Shown here in pieces: positions 22,454 through 33,255 of a DNA stretch of 64,000 bases. The stretch comes from Aquarana catesbeiana (lineage: Eukaryota; Chordata; Amphibia; Anura; Ranidae). Location: assembly GCF_042186555.1 (NCBI RefSeq), contig NC_133326.1, forward strand, positions 594,053,790 through 594,117,789, written 5' to 3'. Positions within the stretch are counted from its first letter, which is position 1. The number at the start of each line of letters is the position of its first letter. The notes beneath the pieces are model-generated. The model had not been told where the DNA came from. It ran no database searches and saw only the letters and a list, made by a program, of their open reading frames with translations. The translations under genes and the position numbers were made by a program.

Positions 22454-24062
22454 TCACTCTGTATGTGATCTGACTTCCATGTTTACTCTGTATGTGATCT
22501 GACTTCCATGTTCACTCTGCATCTGATCTGACTTCTATGTTCACTCTGCATGTGATCTGGCTTCCATGTTCCCTCTGTATGTGATCTGACTTCCATGTTT
22601 ACTCTGCATGTAATCTGACTTCCATGTTCACTCTGTATGTGATCTGACTTCCACGTTCACTCTGTATGTGATCTGACTTCCATGTTCACTCTGTATGTGA
22701 TCTGATTTCCATGTTCACTCTGTATGTGATTTGACTTTCATGTCCCCTCTGTATGTGATCTGACTTCCACGTTCACTCTGCATGTGATCTGACTTTTTTG
22801 TTCACTCTGCATGTCATCTGACTTCCATGTTTACTCTGTATGTGATCTGACTTCCATGTTCACTCTGCATGTCATCTGACTTCCATGTTCACTCTGTATG
22901 TGATCTGACTTCCATGTTCACTCTGCATGTCATCTGACTTCCATGTTCACTCTGTATGTGATCTGACTTCCACGTTCACTCTGCATGTGATCTGACTTTT
23001 TTGTTCACTCTGCATGTGATCTGACTTCCATGTTTACTCTGTATGTGATCTGACTTCCATGTTCACTCTGCATGTCATCTGACTTCCATGTTCACTCTGT
23101 ATGTGATCTGACTTCCATGTTCACTCTGCATGTCATCTGACTTCCATGTTCACTCTGCATGTCATCTGACTTCCATGTTCACTCCACTCTGCATGTCATC
23201 TGACTTCCATGTTCACTCTGCATGTAACCTCACTTCCATATTCACTCTGCATGTAACCTCACTTCCATATTCACTCTGTATGTGATCTGACTTCCATGTT
23301 CACTCGGTATGTGATCTGACTTCCATGTTCACTCTGCATGTGATCTGACTTCCATGTTCCCTCTGTATGTGATATGACTTCCATGTTCACTCTGTATGTG
23401 TTCTGGCTCCCATGTTCACTCTGCATGTGATCTGACTTCCATATTCCCTCTGTATGTGATCTGACTTCCATGTTCACTCTGCATGTGATCTGACTTCCAT
23501 GTTCACTCTGCATGTGATCTGACTTCCATGTTCACTCTACATGTAATCTGACTTCCATGTTCACTCTACATGTAATCTGACTTCCATGTTTACTCTGCAT
23601 GTGATCTGACTTCCATATTTACTCTGCATGTGATCTGACTCCCATGTTCCCTTTGTATGTGATCTGCCTTCCATGTTCCCTCTGTATGTGATCTGACTTC
23701 CATGTTCCCTCTCTATGTGATCTGACTTCCACGTTCCCTCTCTATGTGATCTGACTTCCACGTTCCCTCTCTATGTGTTCTGACTTCCATGTTCCCTCTC
23801 TATGTGATCTGACTTCCATGTTCACTCTGCATGTGATCTGACTTCCATATTTACTCTGCATGTGATCTGACTCCCATGTTCCCTTTGTATGTGATCTGCC
23901 TTCCATGTTCCCTCTGTATGTGATCTGACTTCCATGTTCCCTCTCTATGTGATCTGACTTCCACGTTCCCTCTGTATGTGATCTGACTTCCATGTTCCAT
24001 CTGTATGTGATCTGACTTCCATGTTCCATCTGTATGTGATCTGACTTCCATGTTTACTCTGT
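22454..24062. repeat. 29-bp minisatellite, block 3
   Basis: Continuation of the array. It contains longer internal duplications, for example a several-unit segment with CTGACTTTTTTGTTCACTC repeated near 22790 and 22990, and a run with CTCTCTATGTGATCTG near 23700-23800 partly repeated near 23940. Confidence 0.95.
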
Positions 24063-24399
24063 GTGTAGGAATTTAACCACACTCTCTTGATTACGCCTAA
24101 GATGGACTATGGACAATGAGATGTGTAGTGTGCATAGAGTAGTGTACATGACTGCAACTAACCAGCACCACTTGTTCCCCAAAAAAATGGAAATGAGGGG
24201 ACAAAGGAGAGGTTTGGGAGCTCAAAGAAGGTGTTACAAGGAAGCAGAAAAATGCAGTAACTTTTCATAAAAAATAGATTGCAGCTCCATTAAGTATTGG
24301 ATGTGTATAGATTCATTTTATAATAAAAGGCTATCATTTAGTGTCACTTTAACCATTCCCTGCTTTTCAAAACCTTGAAATCTTTTTTTTTTTTTTTCT
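24063..24399. other. no gene recognised
   Basis: Short unique-looking stretch between the minisatellite and the next dispersed repeat. Confidence 0.5.
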
Positions 24400-24860
24400 T
24401 TTTTAAACCGATTGTAAAGGTATTTATTTTTTAAAAAAACAAACATGTCTATACTTACTGCAAACCTCCTCTTTTTGGGTCCCCGCTGGCTCTCCTTGCC
24501 CCTCCCCTATGTCCAGTGCCCCCATGGGAGGCCACTTCCCATGGGGGCACTCATGCGTGCTCGCACCCAAGCTCCACTGCTGCGTCTATTGACACAGACA
24601 TCAGGACTTGGTTCCCCGCTCCTTCGTCACTGGCTTTGATTGACAGCGCTGGGAACCAATGGCTTCCGGTGCCCCAGCAAAACCAGTAAGACGTGAAAGT
24701 GAGGGGAGAGAAGAGCTGCACACATGCACAACGCTGGATCGAATGAGGGCTCAGGTAAGTAAAAGGGGGTGGGGGATTCTTATGCATAAACATTTTTTAC
24801 CTTAATGCAAGCAATGCATTAAGGTAAAACATTTTTAGACTTTACAACCACTTTTACTTT
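24400..24860. repeat. dispersed 450-bp repeat family, copy 2
   Basis: Landmarks in order: a TTGTAAAGG start, CCCATGGGAGG...CCCATGGGGGCACTC, TTTGATTGACAGCGC, AACCAATGG, GGGCTCAGGTAAGTAAAA, then the palindrome TACCTTAATGCA/TGCATTAAGGTA and TTACAACCACTTTTA. Matches 50427-50885 best. Confidence 0.75.
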
Positions 24861-25689
24861 GCATACTTTTTCCACAAACATTAGAAAAATGATAGCTGCA
24901 ATCTTTGTTTCTAAGGGTACCACCTAGTTTTTCTATATCTGTCTTGTTATATATTCACAGTGTTGGTTGGGCTTTCTGTAATAGCCAATGTTTCATTATA
25001 TCCTACTGAATATATACAGGATTACATAACAAATTAATCAGTACCGGTGTCATTATAACCTTTATCATAGCAGAAATATGATTTGTCGTGTTGTTTTTCA
25101 GCAAAAACCTAACAATAATTAATTTTTTTCTATGGCTAATCAATGTCTGACTGTGACATTCCAGCGAAACGAAATCATGAGAACAGAAGCAAAAACTCCG
25201 AGTGGATCTGTAATGAAACATGAGTCATTTTGAGTGAATATGTGGTTAAATGTCACTTAATACAATTCTGTTTGTGATGCGCATTCCAAAATCATTTAAT
25301 TCTAGTGGTTGAAGCAGCCAAGTGAAAAAGCAATTGTTACAGCATGGAGTGTCCAATAAAGATTGTAGACTGTGTTGTATGCAAAATCTAACTTCACTTG
25401 GGTAAGTGTTACTGAAATAAGACGTTCTTCAACAAAACTGTATTTGTCTTACTGGTCATCTATAATACACAGGAAAATAATCATACCCAGGAAAAACTGT
25501 CTGACCTTCATCTTCTATTAAGAGAGCAATTCAGCACAAAAGAGGCTATTAATCAGTAAAATACTGATGTTATCCAGCAAATACTGCAACATCTGAAAGT
25601 TTTACTTGAGTTTCTGTATTTCCCTTCAGGCAGCCTGTAGGCTGCTCCAGACAGGCCTTTGAGAGTGCACTTCACTGCAGCATGTGTTA
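24861..25689. other. no gene recognised
   Basis: AT-rich sequence with no supportable gene or repeat. Confidence 0.45.
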
Positions 25690-25999
25690 AAGAAAAACTT
25701 TCCAAAATATATTAAAATCCTTCACGGACCTACAAATAGAATTTAACCTACCCAGGCAACAATTCTATAAATACCTCCAACTGAGACATGTTCTCCAGGC
25801 CCAGGGCCGCGTATCTACACTACTACTTTCGAGTCTCTCTCTGATAAGGGACATTTTCTATTGACAGGAGCAAAAGGGCCTGATATCTCATATCTACTCA
25901 AGCTTACTAGCATCGACACAGGACTCCACAGCCCTACCGTGTAGAAGGGGCTGGACAAAGGACCTAGGGGAGATAAATGACGAAACCTGGGAACTATGC

Positions 26000-26371
26000 T
26001 TGCAATTTGGGCCAATCACATCAGTCTCACAGTGGCAGAGGCTATCTCATCTATTCTTGCTACATAGGGCTTACCATACACCCATCCAATTGCATCGTTG
26101 GGGAAGGAGAGATTCCTCTCTGTGCCCCAAATTCAGTAAAGAGGAGGGATCCGTAATTGATTTATTCTGGCACTATCCCAAACTACACCATATTTCATAT
26201 TGGGGTGAAATAACCAAAGCTATTTCCACAGTCTACCGGGTTAGGGTCCCATTGGATCCCCTCGTCTGTATCTTAGGAGCTACTTATGAAGAAATGTATC
26301 CTCCACCCGCCAATATAGCAGTGATTAGATTATTATATCTAGCTAGAAAGCTAGTGGCTATTAGATTGTGA
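26000..26371 (+). pseudogene. L1 ORF2 C-terminal fragment
   Basis: Reads QWQRLSHLFLLHRAYHTP, then a degenerate Cys/His stretch (LCPKF...DLFWHYPKL) as in the C-terminal zinc-knuckle-like region of L1-type ORF2. Part of the motif cysteines are lost. The last residues of this frame belong to the inserted L2-like tail. Confidence 0.7.
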
Positions 26372-26511
26372 GCTCTTCTGAGCAGGGCCTTCTTAACCCT
26401 CTTGTATCTTATTGTATTATAACTGTATTGTCTCCCTTTTATATTGTAAAGCACTGCGTAAACTGTTGGCGCTATATAAATCCTGTATAATAATAATAAT
26501 GATAATAATAA
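26359..26511 (+). mobile_element. L2-like 3' tail inserted in the L1, 7-bp target duplication
   Basis: 153-bp, strongly 5'-truncated copy of the 3' end seen at 15937-16095, ending in an AAT-rich tail. Flanked by TAGTGGC (26352-26358 and 26512-26518). Its position inside the L1 ORF gives the relative age: it is younger than the L1. Confidence 0.85.
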
Positions 26512-27150
26512 TAGTGGCCAGGTTCTGGCTCTCCCCGCATATTCCAACCAAAAAACAATGGATAGAATAGGTTAATGACATCCTTGTCAGGGAGCACCTA
26601 ACATATCAGCATAGAAATGCAACTTGTAAATTTTATTCCATATGGCAGGCCTGGTTGGAAACTCCAGGGCTGGCACCCCCCGCAACTGGTTCTACATCGA
26701 TTGCTACAGGTATAAAAAGAGTAAACGGTCAGGTGTAAAGCTAACTTCAACTTCTAGGAAGAGCATAAGGACATGCTCTGCTATTGTTGTACATCCCCAG
26801 GTAAATTTAACCTCTGTACACACCTTCTGATCGTAGGGGGGGAGCTCCCCCCAAGAGCAGGTAGAATATGGGTGACCTTATTCACTGTTTGGCCCGTTGG
26901 CACCCGATTTTGCTGTGTTGGGTTGGAAGGTTAGACCATGCCCACTCAGCACAGATCCATTTTCTTTTCTGTTAAAGATATGTCATTGTACTTTATGTTG
27001 TGTCATGGCTTTATTTCCTCGACTTGCATTCTGCATAATCTTTGGATGTAAAAACTGCCTACCTTTTCTTATTATTTTTCTCTGGTAACATGTGATTTAC
27101 TACGAATGACACAATAAAAACTTTTTCTGATTTAAAAAAAAAAAAAAAAA

Positions 27151-28024
27151 CTAAAAACTTTGGAAGACATGTCTTAGGGTCTCAGGGGTGTACTCAGGGC
27201 TGCTGCTAGAAATCACAGGGCCTCATACAGCCTACCTGGCAGGACCACCCTCAAATATATGAAATATATGAAAACAACATTTTCACTCAGACTTCTTTCA
27301 CACTGAGGCAGTTTTCAGGCATTTTAATGCTAGAAACTCATTCATTCATTACAAAGGGTGCTTTCACAACTGTTAGGAAAAGTCCTGCAAGCAGTATCTT
27401 TAGGGCGGTTTGGGAGTGCTGTACACAGCACTCTCAAAATACCCCTGCCCATTACAATGAATGGGCAGTGCTTCTGAAGCACCTAAAAAGGGATTCGGAA
27501 GCGCTGCAACACAGACGTTTTTAAGCCATCCTTTGGGGTTAAAAGCGCCCCGCTAACAGCTGAAAAGCGCCGCTTTAACAGCACTAAAAGTACTGGTAAA
27601 ACGAGCGTCACTTTAGCGCTGAATCATTCTTAGCAGACGCAAAGATAACAGAGTAGGTGTGTGAATTAGCCCATTTTTTATTGGTTTTTATTTTATCATT
27701 TTTTTCATTTTATTATTATATAAAAAAAATCAATGTTTTAAAATGATTTTATTTTACAATTTGTTATTTTTTTACGGGACAGGGAAGCCAGCAGCTTCCA
27801 CAGTGGGGGGGGATTCGCTCTGTTCGGGCCTTCCTGCAGGAGGACTTGTGGTCCCCCCCCCTATTAGTAGCCCTGCGTGTACTGGATAGGACTGGGGTGT
27901 ACTGGTGCAGTATATCAATGCTATATTCATTTTTAGGACTCATGCACACTGGGCATAAAAAATGTCACTTTTACAGGCATTTGATGTTTTTTTTCCCTGC
28001 CTCTAAACGCCCCTCTATTTTAGC
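27151..28024. other. no gene recognised; decayed foldback repeats
   Basis: 27265-27640 has the look of a MITE with GCGCT-rich subterminal words but no clean boundary. 27945-28024 is complementary to 30120-30185 (GGCATTTGATG...CTGCCTCTAAACGCC against GGCATTTAGAGGCAGG...AAACATCAC), so these are the two ends of one older inverted-repeat element opened by the nested insertions between them. Confidence 0.5.
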
Positions 28025-28472
28025 TAGGGTTGCACCGATACCAATACTAGTATCGGTATCAGAGCCAAAACACGAGCATTTGTCCGAGTACTTGTACTAG
28101 GGCAAATGCTCCGATGCTTGACCCGATACCTGGCCAGTACAACCGGTGTCCTCAGTGTAGCAGGGGAGGCCGGGCAGCCTCACAAATGATCGGTGCGGTG
28201 GTTAAAAGCACCGATCTCCCTGTATAGGTTTTTTGACAGCTGCTTCTCCTCCTCTCCCTTCTGTGGCTGTCAGGGAGATCGGTGCTTGTAATTGCCCCCA
28301 CTGCCGCATCGATCATTCCCAATTGTCCCTTGCATCCTCCCCGGCTCCCCGGTTCCTCTTCCGGTCCCCCCTCATCTTGGATCTGTCAAGATGGAGAGCT
28401 GAGGAAGTAGTCAGTGATGTGCACTGAAAAAGGAAGGAGCCAGTAAATGACAGATTTAACGACTTTAAACTG

Positions 28473-28800
28473 TGTTTACGATGCTTCAGTTTGTGAATGG
28501 ACAGGAGCATCTGTCTCCTCTCTAGTCATCTTCAGTGCAGCTGAGACTGCCATATCATCCTCAACAGGGTTGATAAAAAAAAGAGGAAAAATTGTAATAA
28601 ATAAATATTTAAAAGTAAAACTGTAAAAATTATAAAAAATAAAATAAAACACTGACACCATACACTCCCCCCCCCCCCACACAAAAAAAAGAAAGCATTG
28701 TAAAAAAACAAAAATAACAAAAAAAGATATAAATTTAAAAAAAATAGTAAAAAAAAATAATTAAAATAAAAAACCTACTGACACAGTCCACGCCTCATCA
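28473..28800. other. A/T homopolymer-rich interior of the hAT-like element
   Basis: Runs of A, a C run near 28668 and TTA-rich words; no frame with meaning. Open frames here are low-complexity artefacts. Confidence 0.5.
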
Positions 28801-28959
28801 GCGCCCATCAATACCACTTTAACAGTAAAAAAAAAGTATAAGTACCGTATTTATCGGCATATAACACGCACTTTTTTCCCCTGAAAATCAGGGGAAAATC
28901 TTGGGTGCGTGTTATAGGCCGATCCCCCCCAATTGTGTGTGATCGGAGCGATCGCGGCA

Positions 28960-29215
28960 ATTGCCGCAATCGGCGCCGACATACACAGCCGTGCGGAAAT
29001 TCAAATACGGCGCCGAGACTGCAGGGACTCGGCGGAGCGGAGCTACACATAGCCGAGAGTCCTCGGGTTTTCTCGGCGCCGCTTACAGTCCCGCCCATAG
29101 GGCGGAACTGGGCGGGACTGTAAGAGGCGCCGAAAAAACCCGAGGACTCTCGGCTATGTGTATCAGCGCTCCGCCGAGTCCCTGCAGTCTCGGCGCCATA
29201 TTTAAATTTACACAG
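28960..29215. repeat. GC-rich palindrome of about 250 bp
   Basis: GCCGAGAGTCCTCGGGTTTT and further sequence on the left arm is mirrored by AAAACCCGAGGACTCTCGGC on the right, centred near 29100, where CAGTCCCGCCCATAGGG faces GGGCGGGACTG. Would form a strong cruciform or hairpin RNA. Confidence 0.85.
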
Positions 29216-29254
29216 GGCTGTGTATGATGGCAGGGATCGCGGCGATCCCACAAA

Positions 29255-29600
29255 GCTGCACGGGGGCAAGGCTGCACGGGGGGGCAAGGCTGCACTGGGG
29301 CAAGGCTGCATGGGGGCAAAGCTGCACTGGGGCAAGGCTGCACTGGAGAAAAGCTGCACTGACAAGGCTGCACTGACATGGCTGCACTGACATATCTGCA
29401 CTGACAAGGCTGCACCTGGGCAAAGCTGCACTGACAAGGCTGCAATGGACACTGGGGCAAGGCTGCACTGACAATTCTGCACTGGGGCAAAGCTGCACTG
29501 ACAAGGCTGCACTGGGGCAAAGCTGCACTGACAAGGCTGCAATGGACACTGGGGCAAGGCTGCACTGACACTGACAAGGCTGCAGATGGACACCGATAAC
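29255..29600. repeat. tandem array of AAGGCTGCACTG-type units
   Basis: Roughly 12-18 bp units (AAGGCTGCACTGACA, GGGGCAAAGCTGCACTG) repeated about 20 times with length variation. The long reverse-strand frame across it (up to 29617) is a translation of the repeat, not a gene. Confidence 0.9.
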
Positions 29601-29822
29601 GCTGCATTGATGGGCATTTTAATGTAAGTTTTTCTTCCTTAAACTTTACTCCTAAAAGTTTTTTTCCTTAAAATTCCCTCCTTAACTTGGGTGCGTGTTA
29701 TACGCCGGCGCGTGTTATACGCCGATAAATACGGTAATCGGTATCAGTGAGTACTTGAAAAAAGTATTGGTACTTTTACTCGGTCTTAAAAAATGGTATC
29801 GGTGCACTCTAATATTAGCCTA

Positions 29823-30113
29823 TGGGGTTGATTTACTAAAGGCAAATAGACTGTGCACTTTGCAAACTGCAGTTGTGCACTGCAAGAGGAGATGCTCCAG
29901 GGCTTAGTAAATGAGGTGTAGTTTCATTTTGAAAAGAATACCCAATCATGTGCAAGTAAAATTGAAAAAAACTGCATTTTTTCTTGCACATGATTGGATG
30001 ATGGGAGTCAGCAGCTACTGCTCATTTACCAAGATTTCGAGCAACTGCTCTTGCAGAGTGAAACTGCACTTTGCAAAGTGCACATTCTATTTGCCTTTTG
30101 TAAATCGACCCCT
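29823..30113. mobile_element. MITE with GGGGTTGATTTACT ends, copy 1
   Basis: Inverted ends TGGGGTTGATTTACTAAAGG and CTTTTGTAAATCGACCCC. The inner arms also fold (ATCATGTGCAAG against CTTGCACATGAT). A related element with the same end motif is at 31373-31809. Target duplication not resolved. Confidence 0.7.
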
Positions 30114-30362
30114 GTGTTTATGCACACGTAGGTGTTTACAGGCATTTAGAGGCAGGGGACTTTAGAGGCTGAAAAAAAACATCACTTGTGCATTCAGGTG
30201 AGGAGCGTTTGAGCAGAAAAAAAGCTTACACATTTAAATGCTAGATGAGTTTAGCTCTTGAGAATTAATTCATTCCAATGGGCAGAATAGATTAATATAC
30301 TGGCCAATGGAATGAATGAACGTCCAAATGCTTCATGCGCCTAAACGTGTTTGCAAAACTTA

Positions 30363-30753
30363 TGCCGCGTACACACGAGCGGACTTTACAGCAGACTTTG
30401 CCCGGCGGACTGGATTTCGTCAGACAATTCGATCGTGTGTGGGCTCCAGCGGACTTTGTTTTCTCAAAAGTTGGACGGACTTAGATTTGAAACATGTTTT
30501 AAATTAATCCGTCGAAATCGAGTCCGGTCGAAAAGTCCGCTCGTCTGTATGCTAGTTCGACGGACAAAAAGCCACGCTAGGGCAGCTATTGGCTACTGGC
30601 TATGAACCAGTCGTACGTCATCACGTACGAATTCGATAGACTTTGGTGGATTGTGTGTAGGCAAGTCCGTTCATTCACAAAGTCCGTTGTAAAGTACGTT
30701 GAAAAGTCCGCCGGGCAAAGTCTGCCGTAAAGTCCGACCGTGTGTACACGGCA
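30363..30753. mobile_element. Harbinger-like MITE, TTA target duplication
   Basis: 391 bp flanked by TTA (30360-30362 and 30754-30756). Ends TGCCGCGTACACACGAGCGG and the near complement CCGACCGTGTGTACACGGCA. Longer imperfect terminal arms include GACTTTGCCCGGCGGACT. Same family style as 6611-7037. Confidence 0.85.
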
Positions 30754-30756
30754 TTA

Positions 30757-31372
30757 GCTTTAGGTGGATTTTTTAAGCTGCTTTTTTCCTGCCAGGAGCA
30801 AAGATGTTTAGAAAAGCTGGGCAAATGTCAGTTTTTTGGGCAGATCAATACTGGAAGTGTGTCTGTGGGAATTTGTGCCCAATCAGCCAAGAAATTATTT
30901 GTGAGGTCAGGTACTGATGCATAAGAAGAACTGGTCCCCAATCTAGTTATTCTGTTTTATGGATCCCTTGGACAGCTGCTGTCTCTGATGATTGGTAAGC
31001 TGAGAAACAGACATCTGTGTTTGTGATAAATGAGAAAAACCATGGCAAAGTAGTGACTTTTTGTCATTCCTGCTATGGGTTCCCCCAGGGCCTTCAGAGA
31101 TTACCCGTGTATGGAGAATGAAAGGGCAAGGGCATTCTGTTGTGTATCCACCGTGCCAGAAGTCATTTATGGTATCAGAAAGAGTTCACCTTTTGTCTAA
31201 ACAAAGAGACACAGATGTGAAAATGATTTTATTGACTTTCACAATTAACCTCTTCCCACTTGCATACCCATATATGCAGTGGTAGAATGGGTGGACCATA
31301 ACAACAGGAGCAGAATATATGCATCCATGCAGTTCATTGCTTGCTCCAAGCACACCAACAGCTCCCAAACTA
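30757..31372. other. no gene recognised
   Basis: Unique-looking sequence without a supportable feature. Confidence 0.45.
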
Positions 31373-31809
31373 TGGGGTTGATTTACTTAAACTGGAGAGT
31401 GCAAAATCTGGTGAAGCTCTGCAAAGAAACCAATTAGCTTCCATTTTTTATTTCAAAGCTTAAAGGGGTTGTAAACCTTCATGTTTTTTCACCTTAATGC
31501 ATCCTATGCAGTGACCGGCCCCCCAGCCCCCCGTTTTACTTACCTGAGCCCTGGAACTTCTCTCCTAGGGGGTTATCTGATGTGGGAAGGAGCCGAGAGA
31601 GCCACTGGGGGACCCCAGAAGAGAATGTTGAGGGCCACTCTGTGCAAAACAAGCTGCACAGTGGAGGTAAGTATGATATGTTTGTTATTAAAAAAAAAAA
31701 AAAAAAAAAGCCTTTACAATCACTTTAATTGAACAAGTTAGAAGCTGATTGGCTACCATGCACAGCTTCACCAGATTCTATACTCTCCAGTTTTAGCAAA
31801 TCAACCCCA
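31373..31809. mobile_element. MITE with GGGGTTGATTTACT ends, copy 2, opened by an insertion
   Basis: Left arm TGGGGTTGATTTACTTAAAC and CTGGAGAGT..., right arm ...ACTCTCCAG and TTTTAGCAAATCAACCCCA. A 450-bp-family copy (31458-31735) sits between the arms. Confidence 0.75.
31458..31735. repeat. dispersed 450-bp repeat family, copy 3 (short)
   Basis: Starts TTAAAGGGGTTGTAAACC and ends CTTTACAATCACTTTAA. It keeps CACCTTAATGCATC, TTACTTACCTGAGCCC, GCACAGTGGAGGTAAGTATGA and an A run. The central palindrome and the GATTGACAGC part are deleted. Confidence 0.75.
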
Positions 31810-31915
31810 TTGTTTGAAATTGGGAGCCAGCAGGACAGACTCCTGATTATGTGACCACTGTGAAAGCCAATTACAGCAATCACATGATTAGGAAGCTGCA
31901 TCCGCCTCCCATCAT

Positions 31916-32802
31916 TAACCACTTGCCGACCAGCTGTCGTCATTATACTGCGCACGATCCTGCAAATCACCGTAGGTGCACATGGGGACCTTGAGCACAG
32001 TTGGGCACGAGAACCAGAACGGGGATGTGTGTGTTGTGTGTGTTGTGTGTGTGTGTGTGTGTGTGTGTAAACACACACATCCCCGTTCTGACAGGGGAGG
32101 AGAGACAGATCTGCTGTTCCTAGTAATTAGGAGTCAGTCCCATCCCCCACAGTTAGAAACACACAGGAGGGAACACATTTAACACCTTAATTGCCCCCTA
32201 GTGTTAACCCCTTCCCTGCCAATGACATTTATACAGTAATCAGTGCATTTTTTTTAACACTGATCACTGTATAGATGTCATTGGTCCCAAAAAAGTGTCC
32301 AATCAGTCCGCCGCTATGTCGCAGCCCCACTACAAATCACAGATCGCTGCCATTACTAGTTAAAAAAATAAATAAATAAATAAAAATGCCATAAATCTAT
32401 CCCCTATTTTGTAGATGCTATAACTTTTGCGCAAACCAATCAATATACGCTTATTTTTATACCAAAAATATATAAAAGAATATATATCAGCCTAAACCGA
32501 TGAAGAAGTTTATTTTTTTACATTTTTATTTTAAATATTTATTATAGCAAAAAGTAAAAAATCTATTTTTTTTTTCAAAATTGTCACTCTTTTTTTGTTT
32601 ATAGCGCAAAAAATAAAAAACGCAGAGGTGATCAAATGTCACCAAAAGAAAGCTCTATTTGTGGTAAAAAAAAAGTACATCAATATTGTTTGGTTACAGT
32701 GTCACATGACCGCGCAATTGTCAGTTAAAGCGACATAGTGCCGTATCGCAAAAAATGGCCTGGTCATTAAGGGGGAAAATCTTCCGGTCCATAAGTGGTT
32801 AA
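31916..32802. repeat. 0.9-kb dispersed repeat, copy 2 (inverted relative to copy 1)
   Basis: From TAACCACTTGCCGACC to ATAAGTGGTTAA. It contains TTTTTTGCGC-type segments and ACCAAAAGAAAGCTCTATTTG as the reverse complement of copy 1 at 17200-18112. A TG microsatellite and inverted CACATCCCCG words near 32020-32090 are local additions. Confidence 0.75.
32029..32068. repeat. (TG)n microsatellite
   Basis: TG-rich simple repeat inside the 0.9-kb repeat, bracketed by an inverted GGGGATGTGTGT/ACACACATCCCC pair. Confidence 0.9.
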
Positions 32803-32811
32803 ACCCATGTA

Positions 32812-33255
32812 AAATGGTTCTAAAGCCTTAAGGTTTTTCACCTTAATGCATTCTATGCATTAAGGTGAAAAACCTTCCGTGCTGCAGCTTCCCCCCTGGC
32901 CCCCCTTTTTCTTACCTGAGTCAAATCTGATCCAGTGATGTGCCCGATTGTAGTGGCTTTCGCCGCTGTTTCGCTCCTCATTGGGCAGCCATTGGTTGCT
33001 GTCAATCAAATGCTGTGACATGACATGGAAGCAGGAGGCGGACCGAGTCCTACAGTCTGTGTCAAGGGACGCAACAGCAGGGCTCAGAAGCAAGCACACA
33101 CTGGTGCCCCCCAGGGAAATCATCTTTCCATGGGGGCACCGGCCGAAGAAGAGGGGCCTGGAGCATCAGCAGGGGGTCCCAGAAGAAGAGAATTGGGGCT
33201 GCTCTGTGCAAAAGCATTGTACAGAGCAGGTAAGGATTTTTAGGAGGACTTTATG
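32812..33255. repeat. dispersed 450-bp repeat family, copy 4
   Basis: Begins with a perfect 22-bp hairpin (32830-32851 with 32855-32876, AAGGTTTTTCACCTTAATGC arms), then TTCTTACCTGAGTC, TGTCAATCAAATGC, and GTACAGAGCAGGTAAGGAT. The open frames over it (about 117 residues plus-strand) have no conserved domain and reflect the repeat. Confidence 0.75.

Larger units (their letters stand above)
25690..27150 (+). mobile_element. L1-type LINE 3' fragment, plus strand
   Basis: 5'-truncated copy of a non-LTR element that ends in a polyadenylation signal (AATAAAAACTTTTTCTG, about 27112) and a 17-base A run near 27134-27150. Its coding part is the ORF2 C-terminus (26000-26358 and onward after 26519). 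It is split by the 26359-26511 insertion, across which the translated similarity continues (KLVA..., then VARFWLSPH). The 5' break near 25690 is approximate. Confidence 0.8.
28845..29734. mobile_element. inverted-repeat element nested in the hAT-like element, TA flanks
   Basis: 890 bp. Begins CCGTATTTATCGGC and continues ATATAACACGCAC; ends with the complementary GTGCGTGTTATACGCCG and GCCGATAAATACGG. Flanked by TA (28843-28844 and 29735-29736). The interior has a long palindrome (about 28960-29215) and a CTGCACTG tandem array (29255-29600). No transposase. A Tc1/mariner or piggyBac-like mobiliser is possible from the TA flanks. Confidence 0.75.
28025..29811. mobile_element. hAT-like non-autonomous element, 8-bp target duplication
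   Basis: Ends TAGGGTTGCACCGATACC and GGTATCGGTGCACTCTA are inverted repeats with two differences. Flanking 8-mers ATTTTAGC (28017-28024) and ATATTAGC (29812-29819) match at 7 of 8, as expected for hAT. No transposase frame. It is enlarged by the insertion at 28845-29734. Confidence 0.75.

Noticed and set aside
18291..24062. Repeated-peptide frames (MEVRSHTEG-type)
   Set aside because: By-products of the 29-bp minisatellite; no start context, no family.
28808..29617. 269-residue minus-strand frame rich in Ala, Leu, Cys, Gln and Pro
   Set aside because: It is a translation of the CTGCACTG tandem array and the adjoining palindrome; overlapping frames show the same repetition.
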